In this document: one piece after another, positions 7,837 to 16,306 of the stretch | Position numbering within the stretch: position 1 is the first letter of the stretch | Layout: each line of letters opens with the position of its first letter | Assembly (NCBI GenBank): GCA_964358485.1 | Contig: CAYHPY010000023.1 | Location: 1 to 45,847, forward strand | Direction of reading: 5' to 3' | DNA: 45,847 nucleotides | Source: CAYHPY01 sp964358485 | GTDB taxonomy: Bacteria; Elusimicrobiota; Elusimicrobia; UBA1565; UBA9628 | Made by a program: the position numbers and the translations under genes | Notes under the pieces: model-generated | Told to the model about the DNA's origin: nothing | The model's database searches: none | Seen by the model: the letters and a program-made list of their open reading frames with translations, nothing else

Positions 7837-9081
7837 ATGACCACCGCCTTTCGCACCGTGCCCAAGACCGGCGTGATCTTCGTCATGGGCGAAGCCGCCA
7901 AGCTGGGCTACTCCGAGTCCGACAAAGCCTGGCGCAATCTGGGGCAGGGCATGCCCGAGACAGGAGCGCTCCCCGGCGGCCCCCCGCGCGCCAAGGCCGT
8001 GGCCGTGGCGCCGGGGGATTTGGAGTACGCGCCGGTCGCGGGCCTGAGGGAACTGCGCCAAGCCGTGGCGGACCTCTACAACGCCCGACACCGCAAGGGG
8101 CTCCCCAGCCAATACACCGCGGAGAACGTGGCCATCGCCGGAGGCGGGCGGGCCGCCCTGACGCGGGTGGCGGCCGCCCTGGGCAACGTAAACTTGGGAC
8201 ATTTTCTGCCGGACTACACGGCCTACGAGGAACTGCTGGACGTGTTCCGGCTGTTTACCTCCATTCCGATCCTGCGGGAGCCCGAGCGCGGCTACGCCTT
8301 CTCGCCGGAGGACCTGCGCCGGGAAATCATGGGGCGGGGCCTGGGGGCGGTCCTGGCCTCCAATCCCTCCAACCCCACGGGCCGCGTGATTTCGGGAGAG
8401 GAACTCACCGGCTGGGTGGCGGCGGCCCGGGAGCTCGACTGCGCCCTGATCCTGGACGAATTTTACGCCCACTACGCTTGGTCGGGCGGGGAAGGGACTC
8501 CCCCGGTCGTCAGCGCCGCCTCCCGGGTCAAGGACGTGGACAAGGACCCGGTGGTCATCCTGGACGGGCTCAGCAAGAACTGGCGCTATCCGGGCTGGCG
8601 GGTGTGCTGGACCGTGGGCCCCAAGCAAGTCATCGAGGCGGTTTCCTCGGCGGGCTCGTTCCTGGACGGGGGCGCCTCCCGGCCCCTCCAAAAGGCGGCC
8701 GTGGAATTGGTGACTCTGGAGCGGGCCAAGGCCGAAGCCGAGGCCATCCAAAAGGGATTCGGCCCCAAGAGGGCGCTCATGCTTAAAAAGCTCCGGGCGA
8801 TGGGGGTCGTGGTGGACCCGGAGCCGCAGGGGACTTTTTACTGTTGGGGCTCGGTGGAAAAATTGCCGCCGCCTTGGAACACCGGGATGGGATTTTTCAA
8901 GGAAGGGCTCAAAGCCAAGGTCATCACCGTGCCGGGGGAGTTCTTCGACGTTAACCCGGGCAAGCGGCGCGCGCAACGGGCGTCGCGGTTTCGGGGGCAT
9001 GTCCGGTTTTCGTTCGGGCCTTGTGAAGAGGCGGTCGAGGATGGTCTCGACCGCCTCCTGCGATTGTTAAAAAGGGCCTGA
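7837..9081 (+). CDS. Class I/II PLP-dependent aminotransferase
   Basis: 414 residues, the normal length for fold-type I aminotransferases. Visible motifs: LEYAPVAGLRELRQAVA (substrate/PLP region), ASNPSNPTGRV, LDEFYAHYAW (Asp that pairs with the pyridine nitrogen), and GLSKNWRYPGWRV with the PLP-binding Lys247; a C-terminal arginine in RFSFG is the probable carboxylate clamp. It transfers an amino group between an amino acid and a 2-oxo acid; the specific substrate is not readable. No good ribosome-binding site precedes the ATG, and the preceding leader holds the long hairpin, so expression may be structure-dependent. Confidence 0.88.
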   Translation: MTTAFRTVPKTGVIFVMGEAAKLGYSESDKAWRNLGQGMPETGALPGGPPRAKAVAVAPGDLEYAPVAGLRELRQAVADLYNARHRKGLPSQYTAENVAIAGGGRAALTRVAAALGNVNLGHFLPDYTAYEELLDVFRLFTSIPILREPERGYAFSPEDLRREIMGRGLGAVLASNPSNPTGRVISGEELTGWVAAARELDCALILDEFYAHYAWSGGEGTPPVVSAASRVKDVDKDPVVILDGLSKNWRYPGWRVCWTVGPKQVIEAVSSAGSFLDGGASRPLQKAAVELVTLERAKAEAEAIQKGFGPKRALMLKKLRAMGVVVDPEPQGTFYCWGSVEKLPPPWNTGMGFFKEGLKAKVITVPGEFFDVNPGKRRAQRASRFRGHVRFSFGPCEEAVEDGLDRLLRLLKRA

Positions 9082-9152
9082 AAAATTTTCGGAAACGGAA
9101 CTACGGAAATAAAAATATAAAAGAGAAAACGGAAAGAACGAGAGAGGGCCCG

Positions 9153-9188
9153 GCTGAAGCCGGGCAAAATGCTGAAGCCGGGCAAAAT
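9153..9188. repeat. Tandem 18-bp direct repeat abutting tRNA-Glu
   Basis: Two adjacent identical copies of GCTGAAGCCGGGCAAAAT (9153-9170 and 9171-9188). The array ends exactly one base before the 3' end of the minus-strand tRNA-Glu gene, so it lies in the tRNA's 3' trailer. Confidence 0.85.
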
Positions 9189-9262
9189 TGGCGCGTACGG
9201 GATTTGAACCCGTGATCTCCGCCTTGAGAGGGCGATGTCCTAGGCCGCTAGACGAACGCGCC
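9189..9262 (-). tRNA. tRNA-Glu (anticodon CTC)
   Basis: The reverse complement folds into a 74-nt cloverleaf: acceptor stem GGCGCGT/ACGCGCC, anticodon stem CGCC/GGCG with loop CTCTCAA (anticodon CTC, reading GAG), and T-loop GGTTCAAATCC. The discriminator base is A, and CCA is not encoded. It lies antisense between the aminotransferase and the S9 peptidase. Confidence 0.95.
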
Positions 9263-9292
9263 GAAAGTGGGAACGCCGAGGGTGACCTTGAT

Positions 9293-9322
9293 ATTATACC
9301 GTGAGGAGACCGTCCTTGTCCA
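9293..9322 (-). promoter_or_regulatory. Promoter of tRNA-Glu
   Basis: On the minus strand, TGGACA (-35, 9322-9317) and a perfect TATAAT (-10, 9298-9293) are spaced by 18 bp, placing the start near 9286, about 24 nt before the tRNA. The -35 box overlaps the first codons of the plus-strand S9 peptidase. Confidence 0.6.
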
Positions 9323-11148
9323 CTAAACTTCCCCTGATCCCGCTGGAAACCATCTTCGGCAACCCCGAAAGGGCGGGGCCCAAGATTTCCCCGGATGGAA
9401 CGCGTTTGGCTTGGCTGGCGCCGGTGGAGGGCGTGCTCAACATCTGGGTCAAAACCCTGGGAAAGGAGGACGGGCGGCCCCTGACGACGGACCGGGGGCG
9501 GGGGGTGCGCAATTATTTTTGGGCCGAGGACCGGCGCAGCCTCCTTTATGTGCAGGACCAGGGCGGGGACGAAAATTGGCGGCTCTACCAGGCGGATCTG
9601 GAGACCGGCGCGACCCGGGATTTGACTCCCCATCCGGGGACCCAGGTCCAGATCGTGGGGACCGATCCGAATTTCCCCGACCAGGTCCTGATCGCCCTCA
9701 ATCTGCGGGACAAGCGCCTGCATGACGCCTACAGCGTGGACTTAAGGAGCGGCGCCCTGCGCCTGGTGGCGGAGAATCCGGGGGCGGTGGTCGGTTGGCT
9801 GGCCGACGCGTCTTTCCGGGTGCGCTGCGCCAAGTCCATGCGCCCCGATGGAGGGAGCGAACTGCTGGTCAAGGATTCCGAGGATTCTCCCTGGCGGAGC
9901 CTCATGGCATGGGGACCGGACGATCAGGGCGGGGCGCATGGGTTCACCCCGGACGGGAAGGGGCTTTATGTGGAGTCGAGCCTGGGAACGGACACAACGG
10001 CCCTGTATGAAACGGATCTAAGCAACGGAACATCGAAGCACCTGGCCGGGATAGTGGGGGCGGATCTCGGCCAGGTGCTTTTGCACCCAACCAAATACCA
10101 CGCCGAGGCCGTCTCGTTTGAAATCGCAAAGAATCAATGGCAGGTCCTAGACTGCGCGCTGGAGAAAGACTTCCAGGACCTGCGGGAGGCCGCCGGAGAC
10201 TTCCAGATCGTCGGACGCGACGATGCCGACACCACCTGGGTGGTGCTCTTCAACAGCGACGTCCAAGCCCCGGCCTACCATCTCTGGAGCCGAAAAACGA
10301 GAAAGGCGGAGTTTCTTTTCAGCTCCCGCCCCGCGCTCGAAAAGTTCCGCTTGTCCGAAATGCGGCCTGTTCGAATTCCCGCGCGGGACGGCTTGAGCCT
10401 GCAGTCCTACCTGACCCTTCCGGCGGGACTTGCCCCCAAGAATCTTCCCTTGGTGCTCAACGTGCATGGCGGGCCCTGGGCGCGGGATCGGTGGGGCTAC
10501 CACCCGGAAGCGCAATGGCTGGCCAACCGGGGCTACGCGGTCCTGCAGGTCAACTTCCGGGGCTCGACGGGCTTCGGCAAGAAATTCCTGCACGCCGGGG
10601 ACCGGGAGTGGGGCGCCAAGATGCAGGACGATTTGACCGATTCGGTGGCCTGGGCGGTCAAGGAAGGCTACGCCGATGCCGAGCGCGTGGCCATTTACGG
10701 GGGCTCCTACGGGGGCTACGCGGCCTTGGCCGGAGCGGCCTTCACCCCGGACCTCTTCCGCTGCGCGGTGGACATCGTGGGGCCGTCCAACATCGTCACC
10801 TTGGTCCGCTCCATTCCGCCCTACTGGGAAATCCAGCGCCGCATCTTCGACCTCCGGGTCGGCAACGCTGACACGGAACAAGAATTCCTGGAAAGCCGCT
10901 CCCCCCTCTTCTCGGCCGACAAGATCAAGATTCCCATGCTCATCGCCCAGGGGGCCAACGATCCCAGGGTCAAGCAAGCGGAGTCCGAGGCCATCGTGGC
11001 CGCCTTGCGCCAAAGAGGCGGCGAGGTGGACTACATGCTCTTCCCGGACGAAGGCCATGGTTTCGCCCGCCCGGAGAACCGCCTGGCTTTCTACCGCCGG
11101 GCGGAGGCTTTTTTGGCCAAACATCTGGGCGGACGCGCGGCCCCGTGA
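9316..11148 (+). CDS. S9-family prolyl oligopeptidase / acylaminoacyl-peptidase-like
   Basis: The C-terminal alpha/beta-hydrolase domain carries the full triad: Ser464 in GGSYGGYAAL, Asp549 in NDPRV and His581 in DEGHGF, with the oxyanion stretch NVHGGPWAR. The N-terminal ~350 residues look like the beta-propeller that gates access to small peptides (repeated ISPDGTRL/LAWL-like strands). I chose TTG at 9316 (610 residues) because GAGGAG lies 7 nt before it; a GTG at 9301 is in frame but has no Shine-Dalgarno. No signal peptide, so cytoplasmic. The stop overlaps the next start as GTGA. Confidence 0.9.
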   Translation: MSTKLPLIPLETIFGNPERAGPKISPDGTRLAWLAPVEGVLNIWVKTLGKEDGRPLTTDRGRGVRNYFWAEDRRSLLYVQDQGGDENWRLYQADLETGATRDLTPHPGTQVQIVGTDPNFPDQVLIALNLRDKRLHDAYSVDLRSGALRLVAENPGAVVGWLADASFRVRCAKSMRPDGGSELLVKDSEDSPWRSLMAWGPDDQGGAHGFTPDGKGLYVESSLGTDTTALYETDLSNGTSKHLAGIVGADLGQVLLHPTKYHAEAVSFEIAKNQWQVLDCALEKDFQDLREAAGDFQIVGRDDADTTWVVLFNSDVQAPAYHLWSRKTRKAEFLFSSRPALEKFRLSEMRPVRIPARDGLSLQSYLTLPAGLAPKNLPLVLNVHGGPWARDRWGYHPEAQWLANRGYAVLQVNFRGSTGFGKKFLHAGDREWGAKMQDDLTDSVAWAVKEGYADAERVAIYGGSYGGYAALAGAAFTPDLFRCAVDIVGPSNIVTLVRSIPPYWEIQRRIFDLRVGNADTEQEFLESRSPLFSADKIKIPMLIAQGANDPRVKQAESEAIVAALRQRGGEVDYMLFPDEGHGFARPENRLAFYRRAEAFLAKHLGGRAAP

Positions 11149-13271
11149 GCCCCGCGGGCTCCCGGGGAGCGGCGCTCGGCCTCTTGCTGGCCTGCGCGGC
11201 CGCGGCGTTTTCCGCCCACGTCAAATTCCGCCACTCCACGGGCCTTCCCCACTACCGCCCCGGGGAGGACGCCGGTTACTTCAACGTGGAAAGCGCCTTC
11301 CAGTACCGTTACGCGCGCATGATCGCGGCCGGGATCGCGGTGCCCGAGGTGGACCGGGACGCCCAATACCCCGAAGGGGTCCGGACCTCCTCGGAACTGA
11401 CCATGCCGATGAAGTATCTGACCGGGTGGACGCACGCGTTTCTGCGCGGGGCGCCCGGTCCCGATTTCCTGGGTTTTGTCCTGCTTTGGGTAGCCGCGGT
11501 CTCCAGCCTTTCGGTCCCCGCGTTTTTTGGGGCCGCCCTGCGCCTGACCAAGGACCCCGCGCTGGCCGGGGCCGGGACCTTGGCCTACGGCCTGTCCTGG
11601 GCGTCGATCTCCGACCTGATCGGGACCTACGGCTTTCAAACCTTGGCCCTGCCCCTGCTCCTGGGAAGCGTCTTTTTGTTTTTAGCCGCCCTCGAGCCGG
11701 AAATCGAAAACCCCCGGGCCTGGGGCACGGGCGCCGGCCTGCTGCTGGCCGGGGCCCTCTCCAGCTGGCATGTGTCCCGCTTTTTTCTGGCGGGGTGGCT
11801 CGCCGCGATCGCCTGGACGGCCTGGCGCCGCCGGGAAGACCGGGCCGCGATTGTCTCCCTGCGCCGGGCGTTGGCGTTTCTGCTGGGCGGGGCGGCCATC
11901 GCGGGCCTGCTGGTTCCGGTTCTCCGGGACACGCGCCTGCTCATTTCCCCGGCCATGCTTCTGGGCTGGATTCTGCTTTCGGCCCTCTACCTCAAGCCCA
12001 AGCCCCTCATCGCGTCCGTCGCCGCGATCATCCTGGGCGCCTGGTATTCGGGGCGGGGAGGCGCGGAGGCCGCGGGCTACGGGCATGTCTACGCCCTATT
12101 GGCGGGGAAATTAAAATTCCTTTTGGAGAAGCCGGACAACCCGGCCCTTCTTTCCCCGGAGGCCCGCCTGCTTTGGGTGGGGCCGTTCAACAGCCCGGAG
12201 GCCGGGTTTTTGATTTTCACCTTTTTCCCGCTGGGCCTGCTGGCCCTGCCGCGCCTGCTCTTCCCCCGCCCGGCGGACGCCCCGGACGAAGGGGCGGGCG
12301 CGGACCTCGTGGACGCGATGACGGTCCTGTTTCTCCTGGGCACGACCATGATTTCCCGGTTGGCGCCGATCCTGGCTTTTTTCGGGCTTCTGTCGGCCCT
12401 CCGGCTTCCCTTTCTCCCGGGCTCCGGCCGCCGAAAGCTCGCGATCGGATTGATCGCCGCCCTCGGCCTTCTGGAAGGCCTCAAGTCCCACGCCCCCGCC
12501 TCCCGCTGGAATCCGGCCATGCGCCTGTCGGCGCCCTTTTCCAAGGACGACCTCCGGCCCACCGTTTCCCGAGCCAGCGAGCGGGGCGTCATCGAGTGGC
12601 TCAAGACCCGCCAACCCGGAAAACCGGTCCTGGCCCACTTCGGCTTCTCCGGGGCCATCCTGGCTTACGCCGGCAACCCCGTCGTGCTTAATCCCAAGCT
12701 GGAATCCGGCCCCTTGCGGCGCAAGTGCATCGGCTATTTGGAGGCCCTCTACAAGGATGAGCAATCCCTGCTCAATTTCTGCAAGACCCAGGACGCCGCG
12801 CTTCTGGTTCACGGCACGGGGAACGTTCTCGATGAAACCCAAGACGGGACCCGCTACGCCGCCGGGGTCAAGGCCTTTCGCCCCGAACAGCCGGCCGTGC
12901 TCATGCAGTTTCACCCGGAGCGCCTCAAGCATTTCCGCCTGCTCTACCAAAATCCGGATTTCCGAGTATTCGCGGCGGGTTACGCGCCGGACCCCAAAGG
13001 TGATTTTCCCAAGGATCCGGTCTACGACGAAAATCAATACTCCCCGAAGACCCAAAAGGACGGGACTTTAGGGCTGGACGCGGCCGGGGTCCTGGCGCGC
13101 CGTCGGGAAAGCCGCCGGCATCTGCTGATGGCCCGCCTCTTCATCAGCCTGGGCGCCCGCGAGGAAGCGCTCAAGGCCTACGAAAAGGCCTTCCACGCCT
13201 GGCCCCCCGAAGCCCGGCTCCTGGAAGAAGCCCGCGCTTTGGACCGCGCCGGCCTTCCCGCCCCGCGCTAA
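11145..13271 (+). CDS. Polytopic membrane protein, STT3/AglB-like (putative oligosaccharyltransferase)
   Basis: 708 residues starting at a GTG that overlaps the previous stop. About 11-13 hydrophobic segments fill residues 8-460; a soluble C-terminal part follows, ending in a short TPR-like helix pair (EEALKAYEKAFHAWP). The first outer loop has an acidic GEDAGYF and then VDRDAQYPEG, resembling the first-loop Asp and the DxD...YPxG signature of STT3-type enzymes, which move a lipid-linked glycan to protein Asn. The WWD-type motif of true STT3 is not obvious, so another GT-C activity, or none, is possible. A coupled S9 peptidase is an unusual partner. Confidence 0.55.
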   Translation: MSPAGSRGAALGLLLACAAAAFSAHVKFRHSTGLPHYRPGEDAGYFNVESAFQYRYARMIAAGIAVPEVDRDAQYPEGVRTSSELTMPMKYLTGWTHAFLRGAPGPDFLGFVLLWVAAVSSLSVPAFFGAALRLTKDPALAGAGTLAYGLSWASISDLIGTYGFQTLALPLLLGSVFLFLAALEPEIENPRAWGTGAGLLLAGALSSWHVSRFFLAGWLAAIAWTAWRRREDRAAIVSLRRALAFLLGGAAIAGLLVPVLRDTRLLISPAMLLGWILLSALYLKPKPLIASVAAIILGAWYSGRGGAEAAGYGHVYALLAGKLKFLLEKPDNPALLSPEARLLWVGPFNSPEAGFLIFTFFPLGLLALPRLLFPRPADAPDEGAGADLVDAMTVLFLLGTTMISRLAPILAFFGLLSALRLPFLPGSGRRKLAIGLIAALGLLEGLKSHAPASRWNPAMRLSAPFSKDDLRPTVSRASERGVIEWLKTRQPGKPVLAHFGFSGAILAYAGNPVVLNPKLESGPLRRKCIGYLEALYKDEQSLLNFCKTQDAALLVHGTGNVLDETQDGTRYAAGVKAFRPEQPAVLMQFHPERLKHFRLLYQNPDFRVFAAGYAPDPKGDFPKDPVYDENQYSPKTQKDGTLGLDAAGVLARRRESRRHLLMARLFISLGAREEALKAYEKAFHAWPPEARLLEEARALDRAGLPAPR

Positions 13272-13290
13272 ATTTGGCAGAATCGTCCTC

Positions 13291-14016
13291 ATGAAAAGAT
13301 CATTGGCCTTCGCCTTTCTTCTCCTTTCGTCCTCTTTGGCCGGCGCCACCCCCTACATGGATTTCGAAACCCAGGTCCGCGACGGGCTGATCAAGCCCTT
13401 CGCCCTGGATCTGGGCGGCCTCTTGGGCTCCCTCGGCTTCTACACCGGGCGCTCCCTGGGAATGCCGGGCTTTGAATTCGGAGGCACGGCGGCGTTCCAG
13501 ACCAAGCCGGACAAGAACGACCTGGTCATGCGCAACGCGGGCGTGCGGGGTTTCGGTTTGCCGGCCGCGTACGCGGCGGTGGGCCTGCCGTTGAAATTCG
13601 ACCTCGCCGCGCACGGGATGAAGGCCCAGGGGGTCTCCTTGGTCGGCGGCGGTCTGCGCTATTGCGCTTTCAAGACCGGCCTGGCCACAAAATTCCTCCC
13701 GTCGGTCGGCTTCTCGGCCTTCGGAGACCGGGTCACGCATGAAGATTTCACCGCCGACCATGTGGGCCTCAACGCCCAGGCCTCCTGGGACCTGCCCTTC
13801 GTGGATCCCTGGGTCGGAGCGGGCCTGGACTCCACGCGGGTGAAGGTGCGCAACGCCACCTTCCCGGGCGTGTCCGGCCTCTCGGCCTCCGCCACCGGCT
13901 CGCGTTTCGCCGCGGGCCTGGAGGTCACGCCGTTTCCCTTCCTGCGGATCGACGCGGCCTACCTCGTCCTCCACGGCGTCCCCGGCGGCCGGATCTCGGC
14001 CGGCGTCAAGTTCTGA
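13291..14016 (+). CDS. Exported beta-barrel-type outer-membrane protein
   Basis: 241 residues with a clear signal peptide (MKRSLAFAFLLLSSSLAGA, cleavage near residue 19). The mature part is rich in Gly and alternating hydrophobic residues, and the protein ends with Phe (RISAGVKF), typical of outer-membrane barrels recognised by the BAM machinery. No specific family is recognised. It begins 19 nt after the STT3-like gene, and its stop codon overlaps the probable CTG start of the cobalamin adenosyltransferase. Confidence 0.7.
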   Translation: MKRSLAFAFLLLSSSLAGATPYMDFETQVRDGLIKPFALDLGGLLGSLGFYTGRSLGMPGFEFGGTAAFQTKPDKNDLVMRNAGVRGFGLPAAYAAVGLPLKFDLAAHGMKAQGVSLVGGGLRYCAFKTGLATKFLPSVGFSAFGDRVTHEDFTADHVGLNAQASWDLPFVDPWVGAGLDSTRVKVRNATFPGVSGLSASATGSRFAAGLEVTPFPFLRIDAAYLVLHGVPGGRISAGVKF

Positions 14017-14588
14017 AGATCTACACCCGGACCGGAGACGACGGGCGCACCGGCCTATTCGGCGGGGCCCGGGTTTCCAAGCATGAACCCCGGGTCGCGG
14101 CCTACGGAGAGGTCGACGAACTCAATTCCGCCGTCGGCGCGGCCCTGGCCTGGATCACCAAGGACGGCCGGCTCGGCCCCCTCCGCGCGCGCCTGAGCGT
14201 GATTCAGGAAGAGCTATTCGTCCTGGGAGCCTTGCTGGCCACCCCGCGGGCCCATCTCAAAAAACTCGGCCCGGAGTTCGGCACGGCGATGCCGCCCCAG
14301 GCCGCCGCGCGCCTGGAACGGGAAATCGACGACATGGCCGCCGATCTTCCGGCCATGAAGCACTTCATCATGCCGGGGGGCTCGGTCCCGGGCTCCCTTC
14401 TGCATCTCTCCCGGGCCGTCTGCCGCCGGGCGGAGCGGGCCTCCCGGGCGCTGGAGGAAAGTTCCCGCCTTCCGGATGGGATTCTGGTCTATCTCAACCG
14501 TCTTTCCGATTTCCTGTTCACCGCCGCGCGCTGGGCCAACGCCCGGCTCGGGGCCAAGGAGGTCCCATGGCGGGGTCGAAAGAAGTAG
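14013..14588 (+). CDS. PduO-type ATP:cob(I)alamin adenosyltransferase, probable CTG start
   Basis: 191 residues. The enzyme transfers the 5'-deoxyadenosyl group of ATP to cob(I)alamin to make coenzyme B12. Family motifs run from the first codon: KIYTRTGDDGRTGLFGG (ATP binding), VDELNSAVGAAL, IQEELFVLGALL, MPGGS, CRRAERAS and YLNRLSDFLF. Homologues begin MKIYTKTGD, and here the matching first codon is CTG at 14013; no ATG, GTG or TTG occurs in frame upstream within the preceding gene. The CTG forms a CTGA overlap with the upstream stop, mirroring the ATGA/GTGA junctions elsewhere. The next standard start (GTG 14199) would delete the ATP-binding motif. Overlaps the ABC gene by 22 nt. Confidence 0.88.
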   Translation: MKIYTRTGDDGRTGLFGGARVSKHEPRVAAYGEVDELNSAVGAALAWITKDGRLGPLRARLSVIQEELFVLGALLATPRAHLKKLGPEFGTAMPPQAAARLEREIDDMAADLPAMKHFIMPGGSVPGSLLHLSRAVCRRAERASRALEESSRLPDGILVYLNRLSDFLFTAARWANARLGAKEVPWRGRKK

Positions 14589-15532
14589 CGGTTTCCCTGG
14601 AGAACCTCTCCCACGAATATCCGGCCCGGGGGAAATCCCCCGCCCGGAAGGCCTTGAGCGGGGTGTCCCTCACGGTGGGCTCGGGAGAGGTCTTCGGACT
14701 CCTCGGCCCCAACGGCGGAGGCAAAACCACCCTGTTTAAAATCCTCTCCACTTATTTCGCCCCCACCTCGGGCCGCGCGGTGCTGTTGGGTTTGGACGCC
14801 GCGACCCAGGCCGCGAGCCTGCGCCCCCGCATCGGCGTGGTTTTTCAGAACCCCAGCCTGGACCGCAAGCTGACCGTCCGGGAAAACCTGGTCCATCAGG
14901 GCCGCCTCTACGGCCTTTCCGGGGAAGCGCTGGGCAAGCGGGTGGACGGCCTTCTGGAGCGCTACCAGCTTTCCGCCCGCGCCGGGGAATTCGCGGAGCA
15001 TCTCTCGGGAGGAATGAAACGCCGCGTCGAGCTGGCCAAGGGCCTTTTGCACAAGCCGGAGATCCTGATCCTGGACGAACCCTCCACCGGCCTGGACCCG
15101 GGCGCCCGCAAGACCCTTTGGGATCATCTGAAGGAACTGCGCGCCTCGGACGCCGTCACCGTCCTGGTCACCACCCATTTGATGGAAGAGGCCGAACGCT
15201 GCGACCGCCTGGCCATCATGGACCAGGGCAAGGTCGCGGCGCTCGGCAGTCCCGACGCGCTCAAGGCCGAAATCGGCGGGGACGTCATCTCCATCGATTC
15301 CCCGGAGCCCGCGCGGTTGAAAGCCGACCTCAAGGCCCGCTTCGGCGCCGAGGCGGACCTGGTGGACTGCACCCTCCGCCTCGAACGACGCGAAGGCCAC
15401 ACCTTCATCCCCCAGCTCATCGAGGCTTTCCCGGGCGCGGTGCGCTCCGTGAGCCTGGGCAAGCCCACCCTGGAGGATGTCTTCATCCACCATACGGGGC
15501 GAAAATTCGCTCCGGCGGAGGCCGTGGAATGA
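14567..15532 (+). CDS. ABC transporter ATP-binding protein (DrrA/NodI-like exporter type)
   Basis: 321 residues: Walker A GPNGGGKTT, Q-loop FQNPS, signature LSGGMKRR, Walker B ILILDEPSTGLDP, H-loop TTHLM, and a ~90-residue C-terminal extension typical of drug/lipid exporters. AAGGAGG precedes the ATG by 4-5 nt. It energises the ABC-2 permease encoded next, with which it overlaps by ATGA. Substrate unknown; such pairs export polyketides, lipids or polysaccharide precursors. Confidence 0.93.
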   Translation: MAGSKEVAVSLENLSHEYPARGKSPARKALSGVSLTVGSGEVFGLLGPNGGGKTTLFKILSTYFAPTSGRAVLLGLDAATQAASLRPRIGVVFQNPSLDRKLTVRENLVHQGRLYGLSGEALGKRVDGLLERYQLSARAGEFAEHLSGGMKRRVELAKGLLHKPEILILDEPSTGLDPGARKTLWDHLKELRASDAVTVLVTTHLMEEAERCDRLAIMDQGKVAALGSPDALKAEIGGDVISIDSPEPARLKADLKARFGAEADLVDCTLRLERREGHTFIPQLIEAFPGAVRSVSLGKPTLEDVFIHHTGRKFAPAEAVE

Positions 15533-16299
15533 TTCTGGCCGCGGCGACGCTTTGCCAACGGGAACTGGTCCGCTTTTACCGGGACCGCGCCCGCCTCATC
15601 GGCGCCCTGACGCCGCCGATCGTCTTTTGGTTTTTGATCGGCTCGGGGCTGGGCTCCTCCCTGCGCCTGCCCGGGGCGCCGGAAGGCATGAGCTACCTGC
15701 AATATTTCTTCTCCGGGACCTTGGTCCTGATCGTCCTGTTCACCTCGGTCTTCTCCACCATCTCGGTGATCGAGGACCGCCGGGAAGGCTTCATGCAGTC
15801 GGTGCTGGTCGCGCCCATCCCAAGGATCGCTTTGGTGGCGGGCAAAGTCCTCGGAGCGTCCCTCGTGGGCTTTCTCCAAGGATTGACCTTCCTTCTCCTT
15901 GCCCCCGCGGCGGGGCTTCATGCCGGACCGGAAGGCTACGCGTTGGCGGCCCTCACCCTGCTCCTCGCTTCGCTCGGCCTGACGGGCCTGGGCTTTTGCC
16001 TGGCCTGGAGCCTCAATTCCACCCAGGGATTTCACGGGGTCATGAACCTCTTCCTCATCCCGATGTGGCTTTTGTCGGGCTCGCTGTTTCCGGCCTCCAC
16101 CTCCCCCGCCTGGCTGCGCCTGGTCATCTCGATCAACCCCGTGACCTACTCGGTGGCGGGGCTCCAGCATGCCTTGTCTCCGGCGGGCGTGGTCCCGGCC
16201 GGGCTTCCCGGCGTCGGCCTCTGCCTCGCGGCCCAGGCGGCGTTCGCCGTCGCGACCTTGGCCGCCTCGGTCTGGATCGCGCGGGCCGCGCGGGACTAG
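15529..16299 (+). CDS. ABC-2 type permease
   Basis: 256 residues starting at the ATGA overlap with the ATP-binding gene. Six hydrophobic segments are visible (about residues 24-40, 58-80, 103-125, 133-155, 168-185 and 225-250), with an ABC-2 style segment EDRREGFMQSVLVAPIPR and the late loop SISP-like INPVTYSVAGLQHAL. It forms the membrane channel with the preceding ATPase. Confidence 0.9.
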   Translation: MILAAATLCQRELVRFYRDRARLIGALTPPIVFWFLIGSGLGSSLRLPGAPEGMSYLQYFFSGTLVLIVLFTSVFSTISVIEDRREGFMQSVLVAPIPRIALVAGKVLGASLVGFLQGLTFLLLAPAAGLHAGPEGYALAALTLLLASLGLTGLGFCLAWSLNSTQGFHGVMNLFLIPMWLLSGSLFPASTSPAWLRLVISINPVTYSVAGLQHALSPAGVVPAGLPGVGLCLAAQAAFAVATLAASVWIARAARD

Positions 16300-16306
16300 A
16301 GTCCCC

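Noticed and set aside
14199..14588. Adenosyltransferase starting at GTG 14199
   Set aside because: This would remove the ATP-binding motif and the VDELNS helix that are encoded in frame just upstream.
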